64,000 bases of DNA, from positions 2,914,001 through 2,978,000 of the forward strand of contig NZ_MAYG01000001.1 of assembly GCF_001684965.1 (NCBI RefSeq), in the 5' to 3' direction. Under the pieces are notes generated by a model that saw only the letters and a program-made list of their open reading frames with translations, did no database searches and was not told the DNA's origin. The position numbers and the translations under genes are program-made. The DNA comes from Chryseobacterium arthrosphaerae (GTDB lineage Bacteria; Bacteroidota; Bacteroidia; Flavobacteriales; Weeksellaceae). Below are positions 36,135-44,921 of the stretch, piece by piece; the stretch's first letter is position 1; each line of letters starts with the position of its first letter.

Positions 36135-37799
36135 ATGGAAATAACGGCCAATGAGCAGGGGAAAAGGCTTATCCGCTACATTACAAAAGAAAAAAAAGAT
36201 GTTACCAACATTTATTTTTATGCTATTCTTAACGGACTCGTATCACTGAGCATTCCTTTGGGAATACAGTCTATCGTAAGTTTTGTGATGGGGGCTACAA
36301 TGGCAACGTCCATTTATATTCTTATTTTTTTCGTAGTGATGGGAACATGGCTCGTAGGCTATTTCAGGCTAAAAGTGATTGAGATCATTGAAAAAATACA
36401 ACAAAAAATTTATGTAGAATTCTCTATCGCAATTGCAGATAAAATACCCAAAATACATCTCTCCCATACCAGGAAATATTACCTTCCGGAGCTTATGAAC
36501 AGGTTTTTTGATATCCAGAATCTTCAGAAAGGTGTCTCTAAAATTTTACTGGAAATTCCTACAGCGCTTATCCAGATCTTCTTCGGTATTCTGCTCCTTT
36601 CCTTCTACCATCCATGGTTTTTGGCATTCGGTGCCCTGGTTGTCATCTGCGTGATCATTATTTTCAGATATACGATGGAAAGCGGGATTAAATCAAGTAT
36701 TGAAGAAAGCAACAGAAAATATGATACTGCAGCATGGATTGAGGATATTGCCGGTTCTGTAAAAACATTTAAATTGCACGCTGACAGCGGGGCCCATCTG
36801 AAAGGGACAGATGATCGTGTAGTGGAATATCTGGACCACAGAACAAGCCACTTTAAGGTTCTTGTTTTTCAATACAAAACGATTATTGCCTTTAAAGTTA
36901 TTATCACGCTGGCAATGCTTGCCATCGGAACTTATCTGTTAATCAGTCAGAAACTTAATATCGGAGCATTTATCGCAACTGAGATTGTGGTTTTAAGTAT
37001 TATGGCAGCTGTAGAAAAGCTTATCATCAGTCTTGAAAGCTATTATGATCTGATCGCTGCTTATGCCAAACTTTCTAAAATTACAGATCTGAAAGAAGAA
37101 CAGAACGGAGAAATTATCCTTTCTCAAAAAGGAAAAGGTTTTGAAATTGAGTTTAAAGATGTTAGTTTTTCCTTCAATGAAACAACCCCTATTCTTTCTC
37201 ACCTTAATTTTAAGATAAAAGAAAACAGCATTACCATCCTGACCGGAAAGCTGGGAACCGGAAAATCACTCTTACTGAATATGATAACCGGATTTTTCGA
37301 ACCCAGCTCAGGAACAATCCTTTTTGATAAGATTCCTTTACAGAATATTGATAAACAGAAACTCCGGAACTCAATAGGTCTTTATCTTGAGGATATGAAA
37401 ATAATCCAGGGAACCGTGAAAGAAAATATTCTTCTGGGTAATACCGAAAGTACTACAGAAGACATCCTTGAACTTTCTGAACAGATTGGAATTGAAAATA
37501 TTTCAAGCGTTTTCAGCAGTGGATTTTTTACAGAAATCAGCGAGACAGATTCTGAGGTGACTTTCAGTTCCAGGAAAAAAATATTATTACTCAGAACGCT
37601 GTTGGGAGAAAAAAGACTCATCATTTTAGAAAATCCTTTTGCCGGTCTTCAACAGGAATATCAGGAAAGAATCATAAGATACCTGCAAATGAAAAAAGAG
37701 AAAACAACGGTTATCATTGTTTCGCAGGATGAAAACTTACTGCAGATTGCTGATCAGCATCTTCATATCGAAGACAATACTTTAAAAATTCTATCATAA
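36135..37799 (+). CDS. type I export ABC protein with degenerate ATPase domain
   Basis: 554 residues: six-helix membrane domain (about 1-300) and ATPase domain (about 335-554), no peptidase domain. Walker A is intact (GKLGTGKS, about 371). The other motifs are lost: Q-loop glutamine replaced (GLYLEDMKI, about 417), the LSGGQ signature replaced by FSSRK (about 478), Walker B plus catalytic Glu replaced by LIILENP (about 495), and the H-loop His replaced by Gln (VSQDEN, about 530). It heads an operon with HlyD- and TolC-type genes, so the set looks like an exporter whose ATPase may be inactive. The reading frame is clean, so this is not a recent pseudogene. Confidence 0.82.
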   Translation: MEITANEQGKRLIRYITKEKKDVTNIYFYAILNGLVSLSIPLGIQSIVSFVMGATMATSIYILIFFVVMGTWLVGYFRLKVIEIIEKIQQKIYVEFSIAIADKIPKIHLSHTRKYYLPELMNRFFDIQNLQKGVSKILLEIPTALIQIFFGILLLSFYHPWFLAFGALVVICVIIIFRYTMESGIKSSIEESNRKYDTAAWIEDIAGSVKTFKLHADSGAHLKGTDDRVVEYLDHRTSHFKVLVFQYKTIIAFKVIITLAMLAIGTYLLISQKLNIGAFIATEIVVLSIMAAVEKLIISLESYYDLIAAYAKLSKITDLKEEQNGEIILSQKGKGFEIEFKDVSFSFNETTPILSHLNFKIKENSITILTGKLGTGKSLLLNMITGFFEPSSGTILFDKIPLQNIDKQKLRNSIGLYLEDMKIIQGTVKENILLGNTESTTEDILELSEQIGIENISSVFSSGFFTEISETDSEVTFSSRKKILLLRTLLGEKRLIILENPFAGLQQEYQERIIRYLQMKKEKTTVIIVSQDENLLQIADQHLHIEDNTLKILS

Positions 37800-37811
37800 T
37801 TTTTTAGCAAA

Positions 37812-39125
37812 ATGAAACTACAGTCATTCGACAATATTTATCATATTCACAAAAAACCTAGAGTGAAAAAGTGGTTTTTCTTCATTCTTATAGGGGGAAT
37901 CATCACTTTATTTCTTCCCTGGACCCAAAATATAAAAGTAAAGGGTAATGTCAGCTCGCTTTATCAGGAGCAGCGTCCCCAACAGCTGAACTCTCCTATT
38001 CCCGGACGGATTACCAAATGGAATGTAAAAAACGGAGATTACGTGAAAAAGGGGGATACTTTACTTCATCTTTCAGAAATAAAAGATGATTATTTAGATC
38101 CGCTATTAGTACAGAGAACCCAGGAACAGGTCAATGCCAAAAAGGGAGTCCGTAACTATTATGAAGCAAAGGCAGCCACAGCAAAAAACCAGCTTCAGGC
38201 TTTAAATTCTGCGAGAGACCTGAAACTAAACCAGTTAAAAATAAAGATAAGCCAACTTAACAATAAACTTACCGGAGAAGAAGCTGAGCTTGAAGCTGTT
38301 AAAAATGAGTTGCAGCTCTCTGAAAATCAGTTTGCAAGGCAGAAAAAAATGTATGATGAAGGGCTGGTTTCTCTTACCCAGTTCCAGCAGAGAAGTATTT
38401 CTTACCAAAATGCCGTTGCCAAAAAAACATCTTATGAAAATAAGGTAGCCCAGACACGTCAGGAAATTCTCAACACCCATATTGAGCAAAACACTGTAAT
38501 CCAGGATTATACTGAAAAACTGAGTAAAACTGAAGGAGAGCGTTTCCAAAGTATGGGACAGATTGAAGGGAGTGACGGCGATATTGCTAAGCTTGAAAAC
38601 CAGGTGGCCAATTATAAGGCCAGACAGGGTCTGTATTTCATTATCGCTTCTCAGGACGGGCAGATTGTTCAGCTTAACAAAGCCGGGATCGGGGAAATTC
38701 TTAAAGATGGTGAAAATATAGGAACGATTGTTCCCACCGATGTGGATCATGCAGTGGAAATCTATATCAAACCGGTGGACCTTCCTCTTATCAAAGAAGG
38801 GCAGCGGGTGATGTGTACTTTTGACGGTTTTCCTGCCATTGTATTTTCCGGATGGCCTAACTCCAGCTACGGAACGTTTGCCGGAAAAGTGATTGCTGTA
38901 GAAAGTAATATCAGTGTGAACGGGCTTTTCAAAGCATTGGTGATTGAAGATAAAAACGAAAAAAAATGGCCGCCAAAGATCAAAATGGGGACCGGAGTAC
39001 AGGGAATTGCCATTCTGAACGATGTGCCGGTATGGTATGAACTATGGCGAAATATTAATGGTTTTCCACCGGATTATTATGAAGTAAAAAATGAAAAATC
39101 TGGAAAAGATGAAAAGGCAAAGTAA
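37812..39125 (+). CDS. HlyD family periplasmic adaptor
   Basis: 437 residues, starts 12 bp after the ABC gene. One N-terminal membrane helix (about 20-37, WFFFILIGGIITLFLPW), a lipoyl-type half (PIPGRITKWNVKNGDYVKKGDTLLHL), a long coiled-coil hairpin (about 100-270), the second lipoyl half (SQDGQIVQLNKAGIGEI) and a beta barrel. It should join the inner-membrane ABC protein to the TolC-type channel. Its stop lies inside the start region of the TolC gene. Confidence 0.9.
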   Translation: MKLQSFDNIYHIHKKPRVKKWFFFILIGGIITLFLPWTQNIKVKGNVSSLYQEQRPQQLNSPIPGRITKWNVKNGDYVKKGDTLLHLSEIKDDYLDPLLVQRTQEQVNAKKGVRNYYEAKAATAKNQLQALNSARDLKLNQLKIKISQLNNKLTGEEAELEAVKNELQLSENQFARQKKMYDEGLVSLTQFQQRSISYQNAVAKKTSYENKVAQTRQEILNTHIEQNTVIQDYTEKLSKTEGERFQSMGQIEGSDGDIAKLENQVANYKARQGLYFIIASQDGQIVQLNKAGIGEILKDGENIGTIVPTDVDHAVEIYIKPVDLPLIKEGQRVMCTFDGFPAIVFSGWPNSSYGTFAGKVIAVESNISVNGLFKALVIEDKNEKKWPPKIKMGTGVQGIAILNDVPVWYELWRNINGFPPDYYEVKNEKSGKDEKAK

Positions 39126-40512
39126 TTTTTTTTTAATCATATTCTTATTTTTTTTCCATTACGGTTCTGCTCAGGATTCACTTAAGATCTCGGCTCTTGA
39201 ATTTATTTCCGTTGTAAAAAATTATCATCCACTTGCTGTAAAATATCAGCTGCAGAATAAAATTGCAGCCAATGAAATTATAAAAGCAAGAGGAAGTTTT
39301 GATCCTGTTCTTGGCGGAAAAATGGGTAAAAAAAATATTGACGGAACAAGATATTATGAGCAGAAAAATATTGAATTGGGAATTCCAACCTGGTATGGAA
39401 TAGAAGTAACGGGAAGCTACAATGATCTGGATGGTGAAAAACTGAATTCCAGCGATACAAAGGGTGGACTTTACCAATGGGGAATCACGGTTCCTCTGGC
39501 AAAAAATCTGCTGTATGATCATCGGAGAGCTGTACTGGATCAGGCAAAATTTGCACAGAAAATGACCGAAGCCGAACAGACCGTTCTCACCAATGACCTT
39601 CTTCTGGAAGCGGAAAACATCTATTGGGAATGGGTACAGCATTATGAAATTTATAAGCTTAAATCGAAAATTGTTGATATCAACAAAAACCGGTTGCAGC
39701 TTACCAAAAAATCTTTTGAATTTGGAGAAAAGGCTGCAATAGATACTGTTGAAGTTGCGTCACAGTTACAGAATTTTGAGCTTCAGCAGAGAGAAGCTTA
39801 TCTCAGTTTTGTGAAAAGTACACAGCAGCTTCAGGTATTTTTATGGAAAGACGGACAGGAATTATATGAGATTTCACAGCCCATTTATCCTTCGGACCAA
39901 CTTTCGGAACATAATGCTTTTTCAGATTTTGAGTTTCTTTTGCAGGAATTCAGAAGCAGGGAAATCAGCAACCACTTATCAATAGTGTATTACAATCAGA
40001 AAAACAATATCCTTGAAAGCGAACGAAAACTGAAATGGCAAAGCTTCCTTCCCAAGCTTGATTTTACCTACAATTTTTTTAATAAAGAAAATTACCGGGT
40101 AGATTATCTGCCTCTTTTTGATCAGAACTTCCAATATGGTTTAAAGCTGGAGGTTCCGGTCTTCCAAAGAGAAGCCAGAGCCAATTACCAGATGGCTAAG
40201 ATTAAAATCAGCCAGAACCTGCTGGACACAAAGCTCAAAAAAAGAGAACTGGACACAAAAATTGAAACCTATAAAAATGAAATACTGAATTATCGCGCCC
40301 AAATTGATCTTTCGGAAAAAAACCTTATCAATTATCAGAAACTCCTGTATGCCGAAGAAACGAAACACAGCAACGGGGAAAGTTCTCTTTTCCTTATTAA
40401 CTCAAGGGAAAATAAAATGATTGAAGCCCAGGAAAAATTTATTTCCGTTAAGACAAAATTCCTGAAAAGTTATAATAAGCTGAAATGGATGAAGGAAAAT
40501 TTTTCATTATAA
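39109..40512 (+). CDS. TolC family outer-membrane channel
   Basis: 467 residues from ATG 39109, which opens into signal peptide MKRQSNFFLIIFLFFFHYGSA; ATG 39091 would add six residues. It overlaps the hlyD end by 17 bp. The long helical tunnel regions typical of the family lie at about 150-240 and 310-460, with alternating polar heptads. It completes the three-part exporter. Substrate unknown: no small peptide gene with a double-glycine leader was seen next to it. Confidence 0.88.
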   Translation: MKRQSNFFLIIFLFFFHYGSAQDSLKISALEFISVVKNYHPLAVKYQLQNKIAANEIIKARGSFDPVLGGKMGKKNIDGTRYYEQKNIELGIPTWYGIEVTGSYNDLDGEKLNSSDTKGGLYQWGITVPLAKNLLYDHRRAVLDQAKFAQKMTEAEQTVLTNDLLLEAENIYWEWVQHYEIYKLKSKIVDINKNRLQLTKKSFEFGEKAAIDTVEVASQLQNFELQQREAYLSFVKSTQQLQVFLWKDGQELYEISQPIYPSDQLSEHNAFSDFEFLLQEFRSREISNHLSIVYYNQKNNILESERKLKWQSFLPKLDFTYNFFNKENYRVDYLPLFDQNFQYGLKLEVPVFQREARANYQMAKIKISQNLLDTKLKKRELDTKIETYKNEILNYRAQIDLSEKNLINYQKLLYAEETKHSNGESSLFLINSRENKMIEAQEKFISVKTKFLKSYNKLKWMKENFSL

Positions 40513-40532
40513 CAGTGCGAGCTTATACTTCA

Positions 40533-41810
40533 TTATTCTTCTTCCAGTTTCTCCGATTGTGATCCGATGAACGGAATTTTCGGAGCCAGGAAATATCCGG
40601 TAAGACTGGCAAATAATATCGGAACAAAATAGGTAAATCCTGTAAGTGTTCCTAAGATAATCGTTGTACTCATCGGGGTTCTCGTCACACAGGCATTGAT
40701 GGCAGCCATACAGCTTACAATAGCCAAAGTGGTATCAACTGCCGGAAACAGATGATGAATAATCAGTCCTAACGTAGTTCCAACGAAAAACAGAGGAATG
40801 ATAAAACCTCCCCTCCATCCTGAAGTTACGGTAATCGCAATGGCCAGGATTTTAAAGATCAATACCAGAATTAAAAAATTCAGTCCGAAGTTTCCTCCGA
40901 TCAACTGGTTGATCTCATGATGACCGAAATATCTTGTAATGGGAAAATTATAAGCAATAATGCCTAAGATAATTCCTCCTACAAACGTTTTGATGTAGAT
41001 CGGAAATTTTCTGTATTCAAAAACTTTTTTAAAAAATTTCACGACAAAAATGAAGATCCATCCGAAGAAAGTACCTACAATTCCAAATAACGAAGCGTAT
41101 AGGAAATCATAGACGCCTGTATAATGGTAGGCTTTCAGATCCCAGGTTGCCCCGATTCCCAAATGAATGATCAAAGCAAACATCAGATAGCTGAAGCAGC
41201 TTGCTACCAAAGCAGGAATAATGGCCCTGTAATATTCTACCGCATGCTTATGATGCAGAATTTCAAGCGAAAAAAGACTTCCTCCCAGAGGTGCTCCGAA
41301 CAGTGCTGTAAAACCGGATGCCATCCCGGCAATGCTTAAAGAACGCAGCTCCTCTCCTTTCAGTCTGAAAATTTTCCCCAGCCAGGTACCTGTAGACCCT
41401 GTTACCTGCACCAAAGGAGCTTCCGGTCCCAGACTTCCTCCTGAGGCCACACAGAAAAGTGATGACAATATCATGGAAGGATTATTCTTCGGATCCAGTT
41501 TTCCTTTATTGAATCTGATGTTGTTGACGATCAGGTGAATTTCTCCCGGATCACCAATGAAATGGATCACCAATCCTGCAAGCAGACCACAAATGGCCAT
41601 GACAGGAATAACCTGCCACCCCTGAAAGTGAGCCAGAAACTCTGTAAAATGTTCCAGAACGATCCAGTATCCGCCGGCAATCACACCGCCCACAAGACCT
41701 GTCACGGCCCACATAAAAAAAGTACGGCTGAATACAAACGGATTGAATCTGATAGGCTGATCTAAAAGATTGAATGTTCGTATTAACCGTCTTCTTCTGT
41801 TGATTTTCAT
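40533..41810 (-). CDS. ClC family chloride channel or transporter
   Basis: 425 residues, about ten membrane segments. Ion-pathway motifs seen are GGSLGPEAPLVQ (gating region with Glu after GP, the variant of one ClC subgroup) and GWRGGFIIPLFF. No CBS domains. The last gene of a five-gene minus-strand operon; it follows DUF423 by 2 bp. Whether it is a channel or a Cl/H antiporter cannot be decided. Confidence 0.88.
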   Translation of the reverse strand: MKINRRRRLIRTFNLLDQPIRFNPFVFSRTFFMWAVTGLVGGVIAGGYWIVLEHFTEFLAHFQGWQVIPVMAICGLLAGLVIHFIGDPGEIHLIVNNIRFNKGKLDPKNNPSMILSSLFCVASGGSLGPEAPLVQVTGSTGTWLGKIFRLKGEELRSLSIAGMASGFTALFGAPLGGSLFSLEILHHKHAVEYYRAIIPALVASCFSYLMFALIIHLGIGATWDLKAYHYTGVYDFLYASLFGIVGTFFGWIFIFVVKFFKKVFEYRKFPIYIKTFVGGIILGIIAYNFPITRYFGHHEINQLIGGNFGLNFLILVLIFKILAIAITVTSGWRGGFIIPLFFVGTTLGLIIHHLFPAVDTTLAIVSCMAAINACVTRTPMSTTIILGTLTGFTYFVPILFASLTGYFLAPKIPFIGSQSEKLEEE

Positions 41811-41812
41811 TC

Positions 41813-42199
41813 TTATATTTTATTTTTGGCAAAATAAAGAATAAGCATTCCCCAGCTTAAGATCATCATCAGGCCTCCAAGCGGAGTAATAGGTCCTAAG
41901 AACTTAAGGTTCATCCCCAGATAATCCTGCATGCTCAGAAAATAGATGCTCACTGAGAATAAAAATGTTCCTGCAATCATCAAGATGGAGGTCCATTTTT
42001 CAGCAGACGTTTCAAATTTTAAGATATATCCGATGATCAGCAGGAAAAAAGCTGCATACATCTGATATCTTACTCCTGTCTCAAAACTTTCCAGCCTTTC
42101 CACAGCTAATATTTTCTTTAAAGCGTGTGCACCGAATGCACCCAGGATCACGGATATCATTCCGTAAACTGCTCCAAAAACTAATGTAATTGTTTTCAT
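41813..42199 (-). CDS. DUF423 family membrane protein
   Basis: 128 residues with four hydrophobic helices. The family signature GAFGAHALKK is at residues 21-30 and the C-terminal PITPLGGLMMILSWGML is typical. Family members are small integral membrane proteins of unknown function. Starts 1 bp after the 42201-43271 gene, so co-transcribed. Confidence 0.9.
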   Translation of the reverse strand: MKTITLVFGAVYGMISVILGAFGAHALKKILAVERLESFETGVRYQMYAAFFLLIIGYILKFETSAEKWTSILMIAGTFLFSVSIYFLSMQDYLGMNLKFLGPITPLGGLMMILSWGMLILYFAKNKI

Positions 42200-42200
42200 T

Positions 42201-43271
42201 TTATAACTCTTCTAATTCTAGGGTTAAATATTTCTTTGTTTTATAATCCTGCCAGGTTCCGATGATCTTATTTCCCTTCAGATCAGCTTCCACCAAGGCT
42301 CTTGGTATCCATTGTTTCAATTCTTCGCTATGATAGTCATCTTCTGTGATGGAAAAATGGTCATGAACAAATTCTCCTCTCCAGTTGATCTGTTTCCTGT
42401 TCTTATCATACCAGTACGTGGCTGAAAAGGAATCATCCTCATTGATTTCGTTGATTAAAACCGTTACAGGATATTTTCCGTCAATTTTCCCTTTGAATAG
42501 TTTGTTCCCGGGACCTGTCTTGCCTACATTTTCAGAACCTGAAATCAGATTTTTCGCATAAGGACTCCAGTACTTTTCCAGTTCTTTATAGGTAAGCTCA
42601 AGTTTGTGACTTCCCAGATCATCCAATGCCCGCATAGCATGATTGGAGCACCTGCCTGCCACAAAAGTCAATTTATCTTTTCCAAAGAAGTATCTGATGC
42701 CGTTCAGGGTATAATCTGTGAAACATCCTTCGTACAAACCAATCTGTTCCAGATGATCTTCTGAAGTACTTTTTTGAGCTTTCAGCTTAACAAGAAAATT
42801 ATTGATTCTTTTTCTGATCTTTTTCTGGATAAGAGTATTAATTGTTTTAACCGCATCTGCCTGAAACAAGTCTTCAGCATTGATACAGTTCCCCGTCCTC
42901 AGATCAAAATTTTTCCAGTCTGAAAATTCTTCGGGATAAGCTCCTGAAGCCTCCCCGTCAATACTGATACTTAGAATATTTTCGGGTGTCTCGAGCTTTT
43001 TCCAATCGTAGAAATACACATAGTTTGCATACGAAGTACTGCCTGCACTCACCTTCGCAGAAGGACTGCCTTCTGATCCCGGAATATATTCCAATTCGCT
43101 TACCTGAAGAAAAAGATTGATCTTGTTCTCAACTCTGGAATTAGCCGGATAAGAAATAACAGGAAAAACAAAACTCTCTGTTTTTGGCTGCAAATCACTT
43201 ATTTTTAAATTTTTCTTTTGTGAAAAACCTAACCCGGAAATCAACAGGAAGAACAGGATACTCTTTTTCAC
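42201..43271 (-). CDS. secreted protein of unknown function
   Basis: 356 residues from GTG 43271; the G of this GTG is also the last base of the previous gene's TAG. Signal peptide MKKSILFFLLISGLGFS. A soluble beta-rich protein, with a region (about 40-240) that recalls DUF3298-type secreted proteins (SISIDGEASGAYPEEFSDWKNFDLRTG) and a separate C-terminal part (DGKYPVTVLINEI). I do not recognise it firmly. It sits between a 55-residue membrane protein and DUF423 in one operon. Confidence 0.6.
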   Translation of the reverse strand: MKKSILFFLLISGLGFSQKKNLKISDLQPKTESFVFPVISYPANSRVENKINLFLQVSELEYIPGSEGSPSAKVSAGSTSYANYVYFYDWKKLETPENILSISIDGEASGAYPEEFSDWKNFDLRTGNCINAEDLFQADAVKTINTLIQKKIRKRINNFLVKLKAQKSTSEDHLEQIGLYEGCFTDYTLNGIRYFFGKDKLTFVAGRCSNHAMRALDDLGSHKLELTYKELEKYWSPYAKNLISGSENVGKTGPGNKLFKGKIDGKYPVTVLINEINEDDSFSATYWYDKNRKQINWRGEFVHDHFSITEDDYHSEELKQWIPRALVEADLKGNKIIGTWQDYKTKKYLTLELEEL

Positions 43272-43438
43272 TATTTTGATTTTAGATACATTAAAATAAA
43301 CTTCGCTACCAATGTGGAAATCCCTAATATAATAAACATATTGGCAAATCTCTTGGAACTTCTGAAGCCTTCATGGTTCGTTTTCTTTAAAAAGAATCCG
43401 AACAGCAGGAATATAATGGGCAGGATAATCTGTAGCAT
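43271..43438 (-). CDS. 55-residue membrane protein
   Basis: Reads MLQIILPIIFLLFGFF, a charged turn (LKKTNHEGFRSSKR), then a second hydrophobic segment (FANMFIILGISTLVAKFILM) and YLKSK. ATG 43438 overlaps the TGA of the HMG-CoA reductase gene (TGATG) and the TAG overlaps the GTG of the next gene (TAGTG), so it is coupled on both sides. Two helices with a basic loop. Function unknown. Short enough to be missed by automatic length cutoffs. Confidence 0.75.
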   Translation of the reverse strand: MLQIILPIIFLLFGFFLKKTNHEGFRSSKRFANMFIILGISTLVAKFILMYLKSK

Positions 43439-44766
43439 CAGTTTCCTCTCATTCTGTTAAACTCATTGATCACCTCATGATGGCTTACCGTCTTATCTTT
43501 AAAATAAGTCACAAAGTGCTGTTTCTCTTCTTCTGTGGCTCCCAGTTGGTTTAGGATATTCAACAGGTGCATTTTCATATGTCCTTTCTGAATTCCTGTA
43601 GTAACTAAAGAACGTAATGCTCCAAAGTTCTGGGCCAGCCCTGAAACGGCAAGAATACTCATCAGTTCCTGCGCAGAAGGTTTTCCTAATAATGCCAGAG
43701 AGAATTTTACCAGAGGATGAAGATTCGTCAGGCCTCCTACAACTCCCACTGAAATAGGAAGATCGATCCAGAATCTGAAAATCCCGTTGTCTGTTGTACA
43801 ATGCGTCAATGATCTGTACTGTCCGTCTCTTGCAGCATAAGCGTGAGCACAGGCTTCTGTTGCCCTGAAGTCGTTTCCGGTAGCAATGACTACCGCATCT
43901 ACTCCATTCATTACCCCTTTATTATGAGTGGTTGCACGGTAAGGTTCTATCTCAGCAATGGTAACTGCCTGTTTGAATTTAGAAGCAAATTCTTCAGGAG
44001 AAATTCCGCTGTCGTCTTTTAAATCTTCCATTTTACACGAAACCTCAGCTCTCACAATACAATCCGGTGTAAAATTGGAAAGGATATTCATCACGATCTG
44101 CAATGAATTCTTTTCTTCCTGTGTGAAATCTTCGCTGGTGGCCACTTCCTGTCTCAGTGTTTTCCCAAACTGCTCAAGACATGAATTGATAAAGTTGGCT
44201 CCCATTGAATCTACCGTATCGAAGCTTGCCTTCAGCTGATAATAATTCGGCATTTCAGCAGTTTTATCAATCAGGCTGATGTTTAAAATACCACCACCAC
44301 GCTTTCTCATATTGGCGGTGATATCTTCTGTGGTTTCAAATAATTTTTTCTTTAAACTGAAATTAAAGAAATGTAATAATTTGTGAGGTTCTACATTAAA
44401 AATAAAATGGGTATGCCCCAGCTTTTCTGTATTGATAATGGTTGTTTTAAAACCACCTTTATCGATCCAGAATTTCGCAGCTTTGGAGGCGGCTGCCACT
44501 ACTGAACTTTCTTCAACAGCCATTGGAAGAGCCAATAGTTTTCCGTCGATCAGAAAGTTCGGAGCAATTCCGTAAGGCATATAAAAATTGGAGATCGTAT
44601 TCTCAGAAAACTCTTCATGAAGTTTCTGAAGATCTGCGTCTTCGTTCCAATACTGTTTTAATATATTTTGGTATTCCTGATTTCCTTCAAGATATTCGTT
44701 TACGAGCCAGTCGATTTTCCCCTGCTTTGGCAGCTTGGAAAAACCTTCGATTGGTTTATGATTCAT
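43438..44766 (-). CDS. hydroxymethylglutaryl-CoA reductase, class II
   Basis: 442 residues from ATG 44766 (MNHKPIEGFSKL); a longer frame to 44847 has no support. Catalytic region: NTISNFYMPYGIAPNFLIDG, AVEESSVVAAASKAAKFW with the catalytic Glu, THNKGVMNGVDAV with the catalytic Lys, and KGHMKMH with the catalytic His. Class II enzymes lack the membrane domain. It interconverts HMG-CoA and mevalonate; in flavobacteria this serves the mevalonate route to isoprenoids. First gene of a coupled five-gene operon. Confidence 0.93.
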   Translation of the reverse strand: MNHKPIEGFSKLPKQGKIDWLVNEYLEGNQEYQNILKQYWNEDADLQKLHEEFSENTISNFYMPYGIAPNFLIDGKLLALPMAVEESSVVAAASKAAKFWIDKGGFKTTIINTEKLGHTHFIFNVEPHKLLHFFNFSLKKKLFETTEDITANMRKRGGGILNISLIDKTAEMPNYYQLKASFDTVDSMGANFINSCLEQFGKTLRQEVATSEDFTQEEKNSLQIVMNILSNFTPDCIVRAEVSCKMEDLKDDSGISPEEFASKFKQAVTIAEIEPYRATTHNKGVMNGVDAVVIATGNDFRATEACAHAYAARDGQYRSLTHCTTDNGIFRFWIDLPISVGVVGGLTNLHPLVKFSLALLGKPSAQELMSILAVSGLAQNFGALRSLVTTGIQKGHMKMHLLNILNQLGATEEEKQHFVTYFKDKTVSHHEVINEFNRMRGN

Positions 44767-44840
44767 AATATAAACTTTAATGAGCCGTAAATATAATGAT
44801 TTTGAGGCTGTTTTTTGTTGATAACTTCTATGAAAAAAGG

Positions 44841-44871
44841 TTGACATTTATCAATTTTGGAACTAAATTTG
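44841..44871 (+). promoter_or_regulatory. full Bacteroidota promoter of the radical SAM gene
   Basis: TTG at 44841-44843 and TAAATTTG at 44864-44871, spaced by 20 bp, match the -33/-7 pair. The promoter lies inside an open frame that begins at 44796, which shows that translation starts at ATG 44922. Confidence 0.65.
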
Positions 44872-44921
44872 AACAATATTTAAAACAACACCGATACAAA
44901 TTGTATCAAAACGTTATTGAT

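Noticed and set aside
36135..37799. Pseudogene of an ABC exporter
   Set aside because: The frame is full length without stops or shifts and partners are intact, so motif loss looks like lasting change rather than decay.
44767..44847. Extended start of HMG-CoA reductase
   Set aside because: The residues do not fit the family. MNHKPIEGF at 44766 does.
44796..44921. N-terminal extension of the radical SAM protein
   Set aside because: A full promoter (TTG-20-TAAATTTG) lies inside it, so this stretch is upstream of the transcript; the family start is at ATG 44922.
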